Source of the DNA: Gammaproteobacteria bacterium
GTDB lineage: Bacteria > Pseudomonadota > Gammaproteobacteria > Tenderiales > Tenderiaceae
DNA: 17,376 nt
Assembly: GCA_024276775.1 (NCBI GenBank)
Contig: JAJRWO010000026.1
Coordinates: 1 to 17,376 of the forward strand
Reading direction: 5' to 3'
Shown: one piece after another, positions 6,946 through 13,670 of the stretch
Layout: each line of letters starts with the position of its first letter
How positions within the stretch are numbered: position 1 is the stretch's first letter
The notes under the pieces: model-generated
The model's database searches: none
What the model was told of the DNA's origin: nothing
The model's input: only the letters and a program-made list of their open reading frames with translations
Made by a program: the position numbers and the translations under genes

Positions 6946-8223
6946 TCATACACACTTGAAAACTGTTTTGCCCAGCAGTAGAGTATGAACGATTTGGCCT
7001 TTCATCTCCCAGTCACGAAATGGCGTGTTGTGGCCGCGACTCAGCAGGTTTTCAGGACTCACTTTCCAGTATCTTTCAGGGTCAATGATGGTGATGTCAG
7101 CGTCTTTGCCGGGACTGAGTGTGCCACTATCAAGCCCTGCAATTCTGGCCGGGCCAATGGTCACCCGGGCAATGGCATCGAGCAGCGAAATGCGGCTTTC
7201 GTTGGCCAGCCTGAGGGTTAAAGGCAATAGGGTTTCCAGGGCTGATATTCCTGCTTCTGTCTGGCTGAAGGGGTTGAGCTTGGCATCGATCTCATGAGGT
7301 TGATGATCGGAGCAGATGGCGCTGATGTTGTTTTGACAGACACCTTCACGCAGCCCCTGCATGTCGCGTTGATCGCGCAGCGGTGGGCGGACATGGCATT
7401 GGCTGTCGAATTCGCCGATGTCCATATCGGTCAGAAAGAGCTGGTGGGCAGCCACATCGACAGTGACCGGCAGGCCATCGAACTGAGCTCGGGCAATCAT
7501 CTGTATGGCCTTATGGGTGGATATATGGCAAAAGTGGGCATGCACACCTGTCGCGGAAATCAGGGCCAGGTCGCGGGCCACCGCGACGGTCTCGGCCGCT
7601 TCAGGGATGCCAGGTAAACCCAGGCGGGTGCTGATAGCGCCTTCATGAACACAACCGGCATGGCGTAGGCTGGGATCTTCGGAAAACAGGAACAAAGTCA
7701 GGTCAAAGGTGGCGGCATATTCCATAATACGCTTCATGATCAGTGGGTTTTTTATGGGCGTCAGGGCGTTGCTGATGCCGATACAGCCAGCGGCCTTAAG
7801 GGCGGCCATTTCGCTGATGTTTTCACCTTGTAGGTGCTGAGTAGCCGCGCCGAGACTGTAGACTTTGGCGTAGCCTGCATCGATGGCCTTTTTCCGTATT
7901 AGTTTGGCAACGGCCGGGGTATCGATGATGGGGTCGGTATCGGGGGGGATCACCAGTGAGGTTATTCCTGCGGCGGCGGCGGCGCGGGTTTCAGAGGCAA
8001 TGGTGGCCTTGTGTTCCAGTCCAGGTTCGCGCAGGCGGGCCGACAGGTCCACCAGACCGGGGCAGACCAGTTGGTTGCTGGCGTCGATTTCCTGGTCGGC
8101 GCTAAAGCCGTCTAACTGATCTGCAACAGCACTGATTTTACCGGCAGTAATATAGACATTGGTAATTTCATCAATGTGATTGGCTGGATCGATGACACGG
8201 CCATTTTTAATCAGGATACGCAT
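6946..8223 (-). CDS. pyrC': Dihydroorotase-like non-catalytic subunit PyrC' (PyrX) of aspartate transcarbamoylase
   Basis: A 425-aa amidohydrolase-fold protein of the type I dihydroorotase family. Metal ligands of the active enzyme are mostly gone: the DxHxH motif reads D59-L-S61-A-R63, and the 'HxED' histidine is replaced (FLFSED, 178-183). The MPNT motif is PPDTDP (93-98), and the conserved SDD region reads SNALTP. The CHIS histidine (H233) and SDHQPHE (305-311) remain. In Pseudomonas, a similarly inactive PyrC' co-assembles with PyrB in a dodecamer and is needed for transcarbamoylase activity; I infer that role here. It overlaps pyrB by one base (TAATG), which suits a fixed subunit ratio. 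A catalytic dihydroorotase must be encoded elsewhere. Confidence 0.9.
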   Translation of the reverse strand: MRILIKNGRVIDPANHIDEITNVYITAGKISAVADQLDGFSADQEIDASNQLVCPGLVDLSARLREPGLEHKATIASETRAAAAAGITSLVIPPDTDPIIDTPAVAKLIRKKAIDAGYAKVYSLGAATQHLQGENISEMAALKAAGCIGISNALTPIKNPLIMKRIMEYAATFDLTLFLFSEDPSLRHAGCVHEGAISTRLGLPGIPEAAETVAVARDLALISATGVHAHFCHISTHKAIQMIARAQFDGLPVTVDVAAHQLFLTDMDIGEFDSQCHVRPPLRDQRDMQGLREGVCQNNISAICSDHQPHEIDAKLNPFSQTEAGISALETLLPLTLRLANESRISLLDAIARVTIGPARIAGLDSGTLSPGKDADITIIDPERYWKVSPENLLSRGHNTPFRDWEMKGQIVHTLLLGKTVFKCV

Positions 8224-9197
8224 TAGCTCGTTCCTCCATCTGCATGACTGCCAAGGCAGGTGGACATCACCGCCATGCGTACTGCAATACCGTGGGTGAC
8301 TTGTTGCAGGATGACCGAGTGTGGCCCATCGGCAACGCTGGATTCGATTTCGACGCCGCGATTAATGGGGCCTGGGTGCATGACGATGGCGTCAGGTTTG
8401 GCGCTTTTCAGTCGTTCTTGAGTGAGACCGTAAAGCTGGAAATATTCGTGTTCGCTGGGTAGTAGTTCACCCTCCATACGCTCGTTTTGCAGCCGCAGCA
8501 TGATAATAACATCGATATCATTTAAGCCTTTATCGAGATCGTGATAGACGTGCACGCCAAGGGCTTCCACATCTTTAGGTATCAGGGTTTTGGGCGCAAT
8601 AACACGTACCTCAGTTACCCCAAGGGTTGTTAGCGCATGGATTTGTGAGCGGGCGACGCGTGAGTGCATGATGTCGCCAACGATGGCCACCTTGAGCGGG
8701 TAAAAGTCCCCCTTGACGCGACGAATGGTAAACATGTCAAGCATGGCTTGGGTTGGGTGAGCGTGGCTGCCGTCACCGGCGTTGATGACACTGATGTGCG
8801 GCGCGACATGATTGGCAATAAAGTGGGCTGCACCACTGCCTGTATGGCGCACCACAAACATATCGCAGTGCATGGCTTGCAGGTTGTGCAGAGTGTCGAG
8901 CAGGGTCTCTCCCTTTTTGGTGGCTGAGGCGGCGATGTTCAGGTTCAATACGTCAGCCGAGAGGCGCTTGGCCGCCAGCTCAAAGGTGGTGCGGGTGCGG
9001 GTACTGGCCTCGAAAAACAGATTGACAATGGTCTTGCCGCGCAACAGCGGAACCTTTTTCACTGTTTGATCGGTGACGCCGCTGAGGGATTCGGCGGTGT
9101 CGAGAATATCCACCAGCATCTGTCGTTTGAGTCCTTCAATAGTGAGAAAGTGCCGCAGTTGCCCCTGGTTATTTAACTGGATATTGCGTCGAATCAT
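8223..9197 (-). CDS. pyrB: Aspartate carbamoyltransferase catalytic subunit
   Basis: Catalyses carbamoyl phosphate + aspartate to carbamoyl aspartate, the committed step of pyrimidine synthesis. The 324-aa protein has the carbamoyl-phosphate loop S65-T-R-T-R-T70, the catalytic-loop lysines in ATKKGETL (92-99), HPTQ (147-150), GDIMHSRVARS (174-184), the aspartate-binding RLQNER segment and HPGPINRGVEI. All catalytic blocks look intact. No pyrI regulatory gene is present; instead pyrC' follows with a one-base overlap, so this is probably a class A, PyrB-PyrC' enzyme. AGGAA lies about 10 nt before the ATG. The gap to pyrR is only 15 bp. Confidence 0.97.
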   Translation of the reverse strand: MIRRNIQLNNQGQLRHFLTIEGLKRQMLVDILDTAESLSGVTDQTVKKVPLLRGKTIVNLFFEASTRTRTTFELAAKRLSADVLNLNIAASATKKGETLLDTLHNLQAMHCDMFVVRHTGSGAAHFIANHVAPHISVINAGDGSHAHPTQAMLDMFTIRRVKGDFYPLKVAIVGDIMHSRVARSQIHALTTLGVTEVRVIAPKTLIPKDVEALGVHVYHDLDKGLNDIDVIIMLRLQNERMEGELLPSEHEYFQLYGLTQERLKSAKPDAIVMHPGPINRGVEIESSVADGPHSVILQQVTHGIAVRMAVMSTCLGSHADGGTS

Positions 9198-9212
9198 ACC
9201 GTCTGGTTCCTG

Positions 9213-9725
9213 TTATGTACTGTTTTTATTAGCAACAAGCAGGCTGAGTGGCTCAGGGCCTTGTAACTTGACGTTTTCGCCGCTGGCCAGGTTCATCTTC
9301 AGGCCGACAACGTTGGCTTCGATGGGTAGCTCACGTTCGCCACGGTCGATCAGCACCGCCAGGCTGACACTGGCAGGGCGGCCATAGTCAAATATTTCAT
9401 TAAGGGCGGCGCGAATGGTGCGCCCGGTGTGGAGTACGTCGTCGACCAAAATGACGTGACGGTCATCAACATTGAAGGGCAGGTGCGAGGGTTTGACCTG
9501 TGGGTTCATGCCGATGCGGCTGAAATCGTCGCGGTAAAAAGAAATGTCCAGGTGCCCCAGGGGTTCTTGCAGTGCCAGTTGTTGGTGCAGGCGTTCGGCT
9601 ACCCAGACACCACCGGAGTGGATGCCAATCATGAGTGGATCGTCAACCCTTTGTGAGGATAAGTGTTGTGTCAGCCGTTTGGCTAGATGATTGAGTAATT
9701 TGTCAATATCGACAGTTTGGGTCAT
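9213..9725 (-). CDS. pyrR: PyrR, pyrimidine regulator / uracil phosphoribosyltransferase family
   Basis: A 170-aa type I phosphoribosyltransferase. The PRPP-binding motif VILVDDVLHTGRTIRAA (91-107) is complete, and GIHSGG (34-39) and the flexible-loop segment FYRDDFSRIG (63-72) match PyrR. In Bacillus PyrR binds RNA attenuators. Here the region from the predicted transcription start to the ATG is only about 30 nt, too short for such an attenuator, so any control would use another mechanism. It is the first gene after an internal promoter and is followed closely by pyrB and pyrC'. The ribosome binding site AGGA is about 9 nt upstream. Confidence 0.94.
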   Translation of the reverse strand: MTQTVDIDKLLNHLAKRLTQHLSSQRVDDPLMIGIHSGGVWVAERLHQQLALQEPLGHLDISFYRDDFSRIGMNPQVKPSHLPFNVDDRHVILVDDVLHTGRTIRAALNEIFDYGRPASVSLAVLIDRGERELPIEANVVGLKMNLASGENVKLQGPEPLSLLVANKNST

Positions 9726-9763
9726 GACCGTTTCCTGATGACGCTACAAATAACGCGGGGGTT

Positions 9764-9793
9764 ATTGTACCGATATATTCGGTCTAATGTCAG
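9764..9793 (-). promoter_or_regulatory. Sigma-70 promoter of pyrR-pyrB-pyrC'
   Basis: On the minus strand CTGACA (9788-9793) and TACAAT (9764-9769) are separated by 18 bp; each box matches the consensus at five of six positions. The -35 box overlaps the ruvX stop codon. The spacer contains a dyad, and a run of five C lies where transcription should begin, about 7 nt past the -10 box. This is the best promoter by eye in the window. Confidence 0.7.
9769..9783. promoter_or_regulatory. Possible operator dyad inside the pyr promoter spacer
   Basis: ACCGA-TATAT-TCGGT has 5-bp perfect arms and lies wholly between the -35 and -10 boxes, touching the -10. A protein bound here would block RNA polymerase. 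The binding protein is unknown; PyrR or another repressor would be guesses. Confidence 0.35.
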
Positions 9794-10227
9794 GTGCTTG
9801 CTGTGCCATCAAACCATGATTGAATGATTAGGCTGGCGGCCACTTGATCGATGGCCTGTTTGACGCTAGATTTTTTCAACCGGCCATTGCGGCGTGCTTT
9901 GACGACGATCTCTTCTGCCTCGATAGAGCTAAAGCGTTCATCCACCAACTCTACCGGTAGTTGGTAACGGCCATGGAGCCGGTTGGCAAAGCGTCGTGCA
10001 GCAATGCTCATTTCCTGCTCTCCGCCATCCTCGGTCAGTGGCAGGCCGATGAGTAGCAGTTCAGGATGCCATTCTTCAAGCAAGCGACTGAGGTGATCCC
10101 AGTCGGGCTTGTTTTGTCTGACAGCGACGGTATCAAGTGGCCGGGCAGTGGCGGTCAGTTGTTGGCCGATGGCAACGCCAATGCGTTTGCTGCCGTAATC
10201 AAATGCCATGAGGGTATTGAGGCTCAT
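9790..10227 (-). CDS. ruvX: Putative pre-16S rRNA nuclease / Holliday junction resolvase RuvX (YqgF)
   Basis: A 145-aa RNase H-fold nuclease. Catalytic acidic residues are visible: D10 in MAFDYGSKRIGVAIG, E97 in VDERFSS and D127 in AIDQVAAS, and the GLPL segment (61-64) is typical. The E. coli homologue is implicated in 16S rRNA 5' end maturation. It overlaps the algH stop by four bases (ATGA), the conserved algH-ruvX pairing. Its own stop codon lies inside the -35 box of the downstream pyr promoter. Confidence 0.95.
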   Translation of the reverse strand: MSLNTLMAFDYGSKRIGVAIGQQLTATARPLDTVAVRQNKPDWDHLSRLLEEWHPELLLIGLPLTEDGGEQEMSIAARRFANRLHGRYQLPVELVDERFSSIEAEEIVVKARRNGRLKKSSVKQAIDQVAASLIIQSWFDGTAST

Positions 10228-10784
10228 GCGTGGCCGACATCATCAGACAAAAATTGCAGATCAACCCCTAGTAGTGAGGCGGCGTTATGCCAGCGTTTGT
10301 CAATGGTGGTCTTGAAAATGATTTCAGCTGAGGCGGAGACGCTGAGCCAGATATTTTGAGCCAGCTCTTCTTCCAGTTGTCCCGCGCCCCAGCCAGCATA
10401 ACCCAGCGCAACCAGACACTCTTTCGGGCCATCATGCCTGGCAATGTCTTTGAGTATATCGCTGGAGGTGGTGAGGACAATGTCATCAGAGATAAGTAAA
10501 CTGTTCTGCCAGTTTTTACTGGGACTATGCAAGATAAAGCCACGATCCTGTTGTACCGGCCCACCAAAATAGACCTGTTGTTGTCCCCGTGTCTCATTGT
10601 CGCAGTTGATTTCCAGTTGTTCCAGAATGTCCCCCAGCGTCATGTTCATGGGTTGGTTAATCATGACCCCCATGGCACCTTTGGCATCGTGCTGGCAGAT
10701 ATAGGTGACGCTGTGAAAAAAGTTGGGGTCGTCCAGTTGTGGCATGGCGATGAGAAAGTGATTGGTCAGGCAGATGTCATTCAT
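10224..10784 (-). CDS. algH: AlgH/YqgE family protein
   Basis: A 186-aa UPF0301/DUF179 protein. The start NHFLIAMPQLDDPNFFHSVTYICQHDAKGAMGVMINQP (residues 8-45) is diagnostic for the family, as are VYFGGPVQQDRGFILH and ALGYAGWGAGQLEEELAQNIWL. The biochemical function is unsettled; it was named as a regulator of alginate production in Pseudomonas. Few ribosome binding signals precede the ATG, but tonB ends 19 bp upstream and ruvX overlaps by four bases, so expression probably depends on the operon. No signal peptide. Confidence 0.95.
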   Translation of the reverse strand: MNDICLTNHFLIAMPQLDDPNFFHSVTYICQHDAKGAMGVMINQPMNMTLGDILEQLEINCDNETRGQQQVYFGGPVQQDRGFILHSPSKNWQNSLLISDDIVLTTSSDILKDIARHDGPKECLVALGYAGWGAGQLEEELAQNIWLSVSASAEIIFKTTIDKRWHNAASLLGVDLQFLSDDVGHA

Positions 10785-10803
10785 ATTGTTTTAGTTTGTT
10801 GTG

Positions 10804-11688
10804 TTATCGCGTGCTTAATTGGTTGCCGGAGGTGAATTGCCAGGTGCGGGTGATATGCAATACATCAGTGTCTTTTAACATTTGTTTCGGCAGTGGTGCG
10901 TAGGGTGAGGCCAGACGGACAATGCGGATGGCGGCATCATCCAGTACTTTGTGGCCGGATGATCGCAGGACATTGATTTCACGAATAGTACCGTTGGTAT
11001 TGATGGCAACATCCATGACCAGACTGCCCGACAGACCGATGCGTTTGGCGGCATCTGGGTAGTTCAGGTTGCCAATCTGTTCTATCTTGCGTCGCCAGCT
11101 ATCAAGATAAGCGGCATCACGAAATGATTGGGTGCTAGCAGAAATAAAACGGTGTTTTTCCTTTTTTGAATAGACTTCGAATGATTCTTTGATTTCGGCA
11201 GTCAGGCGGGCTATCTCCTGGCCACGCTTGATTAATTCCGCCGATGTCGTCTCTTCAGCCTGTTGCTTGTCCGGGTTTTCCAGGGCGAAGACTTGGTGGG
11301 TGGATTGTTGCTGTGTCAATACGTCTTTCTGGGTGATAGGGGTTTGGTTTCTGGTTTGCTCGGGCGTCAAGACATCTGAGTCGCCATCAAAGGGGATGGG
11401 TAGGTTTTGTGCCGCCTCAGTGGTGCGAGGTGTCTTTTTGTCGCTTGTATTGCCCATGCCGGTCTGATCTTCCTGAGCCAGAAAATCAGCATCTTCAGGT
11501 TTTTCGGAATCATTTTTTTCGACCAGGATCACTTCCAATGTCGGCAGTGGTGATTCTTTAGAAAATGGATCAGTAAAATCAAAACCAACTCCTAGAATCA
11601 AAACGGCATTAAGGGCAATAGACAGGAACAGGGTGAAGATCAAGCGGTCACTGGCTGAAATTTTGGCACTGGTAACGGTTGTACTCAT
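10804..11688 (-). CDS. TonB-family energy transducer, TonB3-like
   Basis: A 294-aa inner-membrane-anchored periplasmic protein. One membrane helix (about 15-36) follows a short cytoplasmic N-terminus. The linker (40-190) is rich in Q, E, T and S but lacks the long Pro-Glu/Pro-Lys repeats of classic TonB; a charged, probably helical segment spans 150-182. The C-terminal TonB domain (about 194-286) has W198-R-R-K-I-x-x-I, NYPDAAKR (209-216), GSLVMDVAINTNGTI (221-235) and SSGHKVLDDAA (243-253). The neighbourhood with algH, ruvX and pyr genes matches tonB3 of Pseudomonas, which has been linked to type IV pilus function; transfer of that role is inference. It overlaps the upstream Gx gene by four bases (ATGA). 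Confidence 0.88.
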   Translation of the reverse strand: MSTTVTSAKISASDRLIFTLFLSIALNAVLILGVGFDFTDPFSKESPLPTLEVILVEKNDSEKPEDADFLAQEDQTGMGNTSDKKTPRTTEAAQNLPIPFDGDSDVLTPEQTRNQTPITQKDVLTQQQSTHQVFALENPDKQQAEETTSAELIKRGQEIARLTAEIKESFEVYSKKEKHRFISASTQSFRDAAYLDSWRRKIEQIGNLNYPDAAKRIGLSGSLVMDVAINTNGTIREINVLRSSGHKVLDDAAIRIVRLASPYAPLPKQMLKDTDVLHITRTWQFTSGNQLSTR

Positions 11689-12206
11689 GATTCGATTTGT
11701 TGTTCCCTTAGTCTATTGAGGATGTGGTTAGCAATTATGCCACTGCCGATGCCGAATACAATGGCAACTGTAATGAGTATCGGCAGTAAGTGGAATAATC
11801 CTTGATGCGGGATAAACAGGCTATACGCGACGAAAAATTGCGCCGACATATGGGCCATTGCGGCCAACAGACTATAACCCACTGCGCTGAACTCCACTGG
11901 CAGGCGGCAGGCTAACCCCAGTACGATGACGCTGGCCATGGCTCCGCTCATGCTGAGAACGAAGCTGGGTGAGAGAAAAGTGCCAAGCAGGATGGATCCA
12001 ACCAGAACTCGCAAGGTGGCTACCCATGCTGCGCAACGCCAGCCGTACTGCATGAGACAGATAATGGTGATGATGTTGGCCAGTCCAGGCTTGATGCCAG
12101 GAATGGGGCTGGGCAGGGCACTTTCGGCAATATGAATGGTGATAGCAAGGGCGGCGAGCCAGGCGATACGTTGATCTTCGCGTGTGGTTTGAATGCTTAA
12201 CTTCAT
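11685..12206 (-). CDS. Gx transporter family membrane protein (Hpre_diP_synt_I / EetB-like)
   Basis: A 173-aa polytopic membrane protein with about five hydrophobic segments (roughly 14-30, 40-58, 60-76, 82-102, 105-128 and 138-160, some merging). The signature is ALPSPIPGIKPGLANIITI (30-48), characteristic of the family once named heptaprenyl diphosphate synthase component I and now Gx transporter, related in shape to ECF substrate-binding components. In other bacteria it commonly accompanies a NusG-domain-II gene and apbE; here those two lie at 13311-14740, separated by cheV. It begins the minus-strand run into tonB, algH and pyr genes. The ribosome binding site is weak (GGAA). Transport substrate unknown. 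Confidence 0.85.
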   Translation of the reverse strand: MKLSIQTTREDQRIAWLAALAITIHIAESALPSPIPGIKPGLANIITIICLMQYGWRCAAWVATLRVLVGSILLGTFLSPSFVLSMSGAMASVIVLGLACRLPVEFSAVGYSLLAAMAHMSAQFFVAYSLFIPHQGLFHLLPILITVAIVFGIGSGIIANHILNRLREQQIES

Positions 12207-12230
12207 TGTTCCAGTGTAGCGAAAAGCAAT

Positions 12231-12255
12231 CAGGCAAAGGGGGTTATTTTGCCTG
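12231..12255. promoter_or_regulatory. 8-bp inverted repeat between the Gx gene and cheV
   Basis: CAGGCAAA (12231-12238) and TTTGCCTG (12248-12255) are perfectly complementary with a 9-nt loop containing five G (five C on the minus strand). The repeat lies 25 bp upstream of the Gx start codon, so it would be either a DNA operator in the divergent regulatory region or a hairpin in the Gx mRNA leader. No T-run follows immediately in either direction, so it is not a standard terminator. Confidence 0.45.
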
Positions 12256-12288
12256 TGGTCAATAAATTGCGGCGGCTCAAAATCGGGG

Positions 12289-12315
12289 TTTAGAAATTGG
12301 GCGCTGGGCCGATCT
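12289..12315 (+). promoter_or_regulatory. Possible sigma-28 (FliA) promoter of cheV
   Basis: TTTA (12289-12292), 15 bp, then GCCGATCT (12308-12315) resembles the flagellar sigma-28 consensus TAAA-N15-GCCGATAA. The -10 half matches at six of eight positions and the -35 half only partly. The implied transcript start is about 27 nt before the cheV ATG, a sensible leader. A chemotaxis gene is a logical target. Confidence 0.4.
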
Positions 12316-12348
12316 ATTGTCTGCCAATACTTTGAAAGGGGATTTCCG

Positions 12349-13314
12349 ATGAGCCAGTTTATGCAGTCTGTTGATGAGCGTACCCAAATGGCGGGTGCTA
12401 ATCGTCTTGAAATATTGCTGTTTAGCCTGGGATTTGATCAAAAAACCGGTCGCGAAGAAGTCTTTGGAATCAATGTCTTCAAGGTGCGAGAGGTGTTAAA
12501 TGTGCCTGAAATCACCCGTGCGCCCGATGTGGCTGAGGGAATTGAGGGCATGGTCAGCTTGCGTGGGGAAATGGTTCCAGTGATCAGTCTGGCCCATTTT
12601 TGCGACATGAATGTCGAGGAAAAGCCGAACATCCTGATTATCAGTGAATACAACAAGACACTGTTAGGTTTGTTGGTGCATTCGGTCGAGCATATCTTGC
12701 GCATGGAGTGGAGCCAGATCAAGGCGCCACCTCCGATAATGGCAAATCGCCTCGGGGGTTTGCTGACGGCGGTATCCGAGCTGGAGGATAATCGTATTGT
12801 CATGATTCTGGATGTTGAAAAGGTATTGGCCTCCGTATCCCTGAACAATGAGGACGAGGAGAGAATGTTCCGCGAGATTGAAATCATTGAGACCCCCAAG
12901 ATGATTCTGTTTGCGGATGACTCATCGGTGGCACGCAAACAGATTTCCAAGACACTGGATGCGATGGGGGTTAAATACATCAGTGCCAAAAATGGTCTGG
13001 AGGCCTGGGAAAAGATCAAAGAGTTGGCTGACAGAGCAACGGCCAACGGGGTTGATCTTAAAAATCACATTCAAGCGGTGTTAACTGATGTGGAGATGCC
13101 GGAGATGGATGGTTATGTATTGACCAAAAAAATCAAGGAAGATTCGCGCTTGAAAGGCATTCCAGTGATAATGCATTCGTCGCTTTCCGCTGATGCCAAT
13201 ATCTCCATGGGTAAGGCTGTGGGGGCGGATTTTTATATCCCCAAGTTTAACCCGGAAGACTTAAGCAAGATGATGTTCCAGGTCTTGACTGACGACGCTA
13301 GCAAAAACAGCTAA
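12349..13314 (+). CDS. cheV: Chemotaxis coupling protein CheV (CheW-REC)
   Basis: A 321-aa cytoplasmic protein coupling chemoreceptors to CheA, with a receiver domain that can be phosphorylated. The CheW-like domain occupies about 18-165 (FGINVFKVREVL, GMVSLRGEMVPVISL). The receiver domain covers about 185-315: acidic pair D190-D191, phosphoacceptor D247 (LTDVEMPEMDG), S277 in IMHSSLS and K299 in PKF. All receiver residues are intact. GAAAGGGG precedes the ATG. It stands alone, with no other chemotaxis gene nearby, and on the plus strand it separates two minus-strand operons. Its stop codon overlaps that of the convergent NusG-II gene (bases 13311-13314), leaving no room for a terminator. Confidence 0.96.
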   Translation: MSQFMQSVDERTQMAGANRLEILLFSLGFDQKTGREEVFGINVFKVREVLNVPEITRAPDVAEGIEGMVSLRGEMVPVISLAHFCDMNVEEKPNILIISEYNKTLLGLLVHSVEHILRMEWSQIKAPPPIMANRLGGLLTAVSELEDNRIVMILDVEKVLASVSLNNEDEERMFREIEIIETPKMILFADDSSVARKQISKTLDAMGVKYISAKNGLEAWEKIKELADRATANGVDLKNHIQAVLTDVEMPEMDGYVLTKKIKEDSRLKGIPVIMHSSLSADANISMGKAVGADFYIPKFNPEDLSKMMFQVLTDDASKNS

Positions 13315-13670
13315 AAATTCACTGCATCAAAACGCTGGTCGCGACCCATTATCTGCACCGTTACCCCGTTCGGCAAGCAAGCTGCCAGTTGACCATCCTT
13401 GTTCAGCCAACCGGCCATGACGCATTGCTTGCCCTGGCAGGGGCTATCAATAAAACGTACTTGTCGGTCTTTTATGTCAATGATGCTCGTGCCCAGCGCA
13501 CCTTCTATTGTTAATTGTTTATCCTGATCCAGCGGCAGTGTGGTGTCTTCACTATTGGTACTGCGAATCAGTACCACTTCACCTTGAGAACGATTGCCCC
13601 AGAACTCGATGTATAAAAACGGCAGCAGCAAAACGGCTAGCACGATGACGACTTTGTCTGCCCGAGTCAT
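13311..13670 (-). CDS. NusG domain II-containing membrane-anchored protein (EetA-like)
   Basis: A 119-aa protein with one N-terminal membrane helix (about 6-24) and an extracytoplasmic domain of the NusG-domain-II family (unrelated in role to the NusG transcription factor apart from the fold). The family signature is complete: FIDSP-C78-QGKQ-C83-VMAGWLNKDGQLAA-C98-LPNGVTVQI. The three cysteines might hold a cofactor or form a disulfide. It overlaps apbE by four bases (ATGA), so the two are translated together; this pairing recurs in many bacteria, usually with a Gx-family gene. Function unproven; electron transfer or flavoprotein maturation at the membrane is the usual suggestion. Confidence 0.87.
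   Translation of the reverse strand: MTRADKVVIVLAVLLLPFLYIEFWGNRSQGEVVLIRSTNSEDTTLPLDQDKQLTIEGALGTSIIDIKDRQVRFIDSPCQGKQCVMAGWLNKDGQLAACLPNGVTVQIMGRDQRFDAVNF

Noticed and set aside
6946..8223. Calling the protein an active dihydroorotase
   Set aside because: The HxH metal ligands and the later histidine are replaced, and the gene is coupled to pyrB as in organisms with an inactive PyrC'.
9726..9769. Bacillus-type PyrR attenuator in the pyr leader
   Set aside because: The predicted leader is about 30 nt, with no terminator or antiterminator structure.
12438..13046. 202-codon antisense frame inside cheV
   Set aside because: It lies wholly within a clear cheV gene, is serine/arginine-rich as reverse frames often are, and has no domain I recognise.
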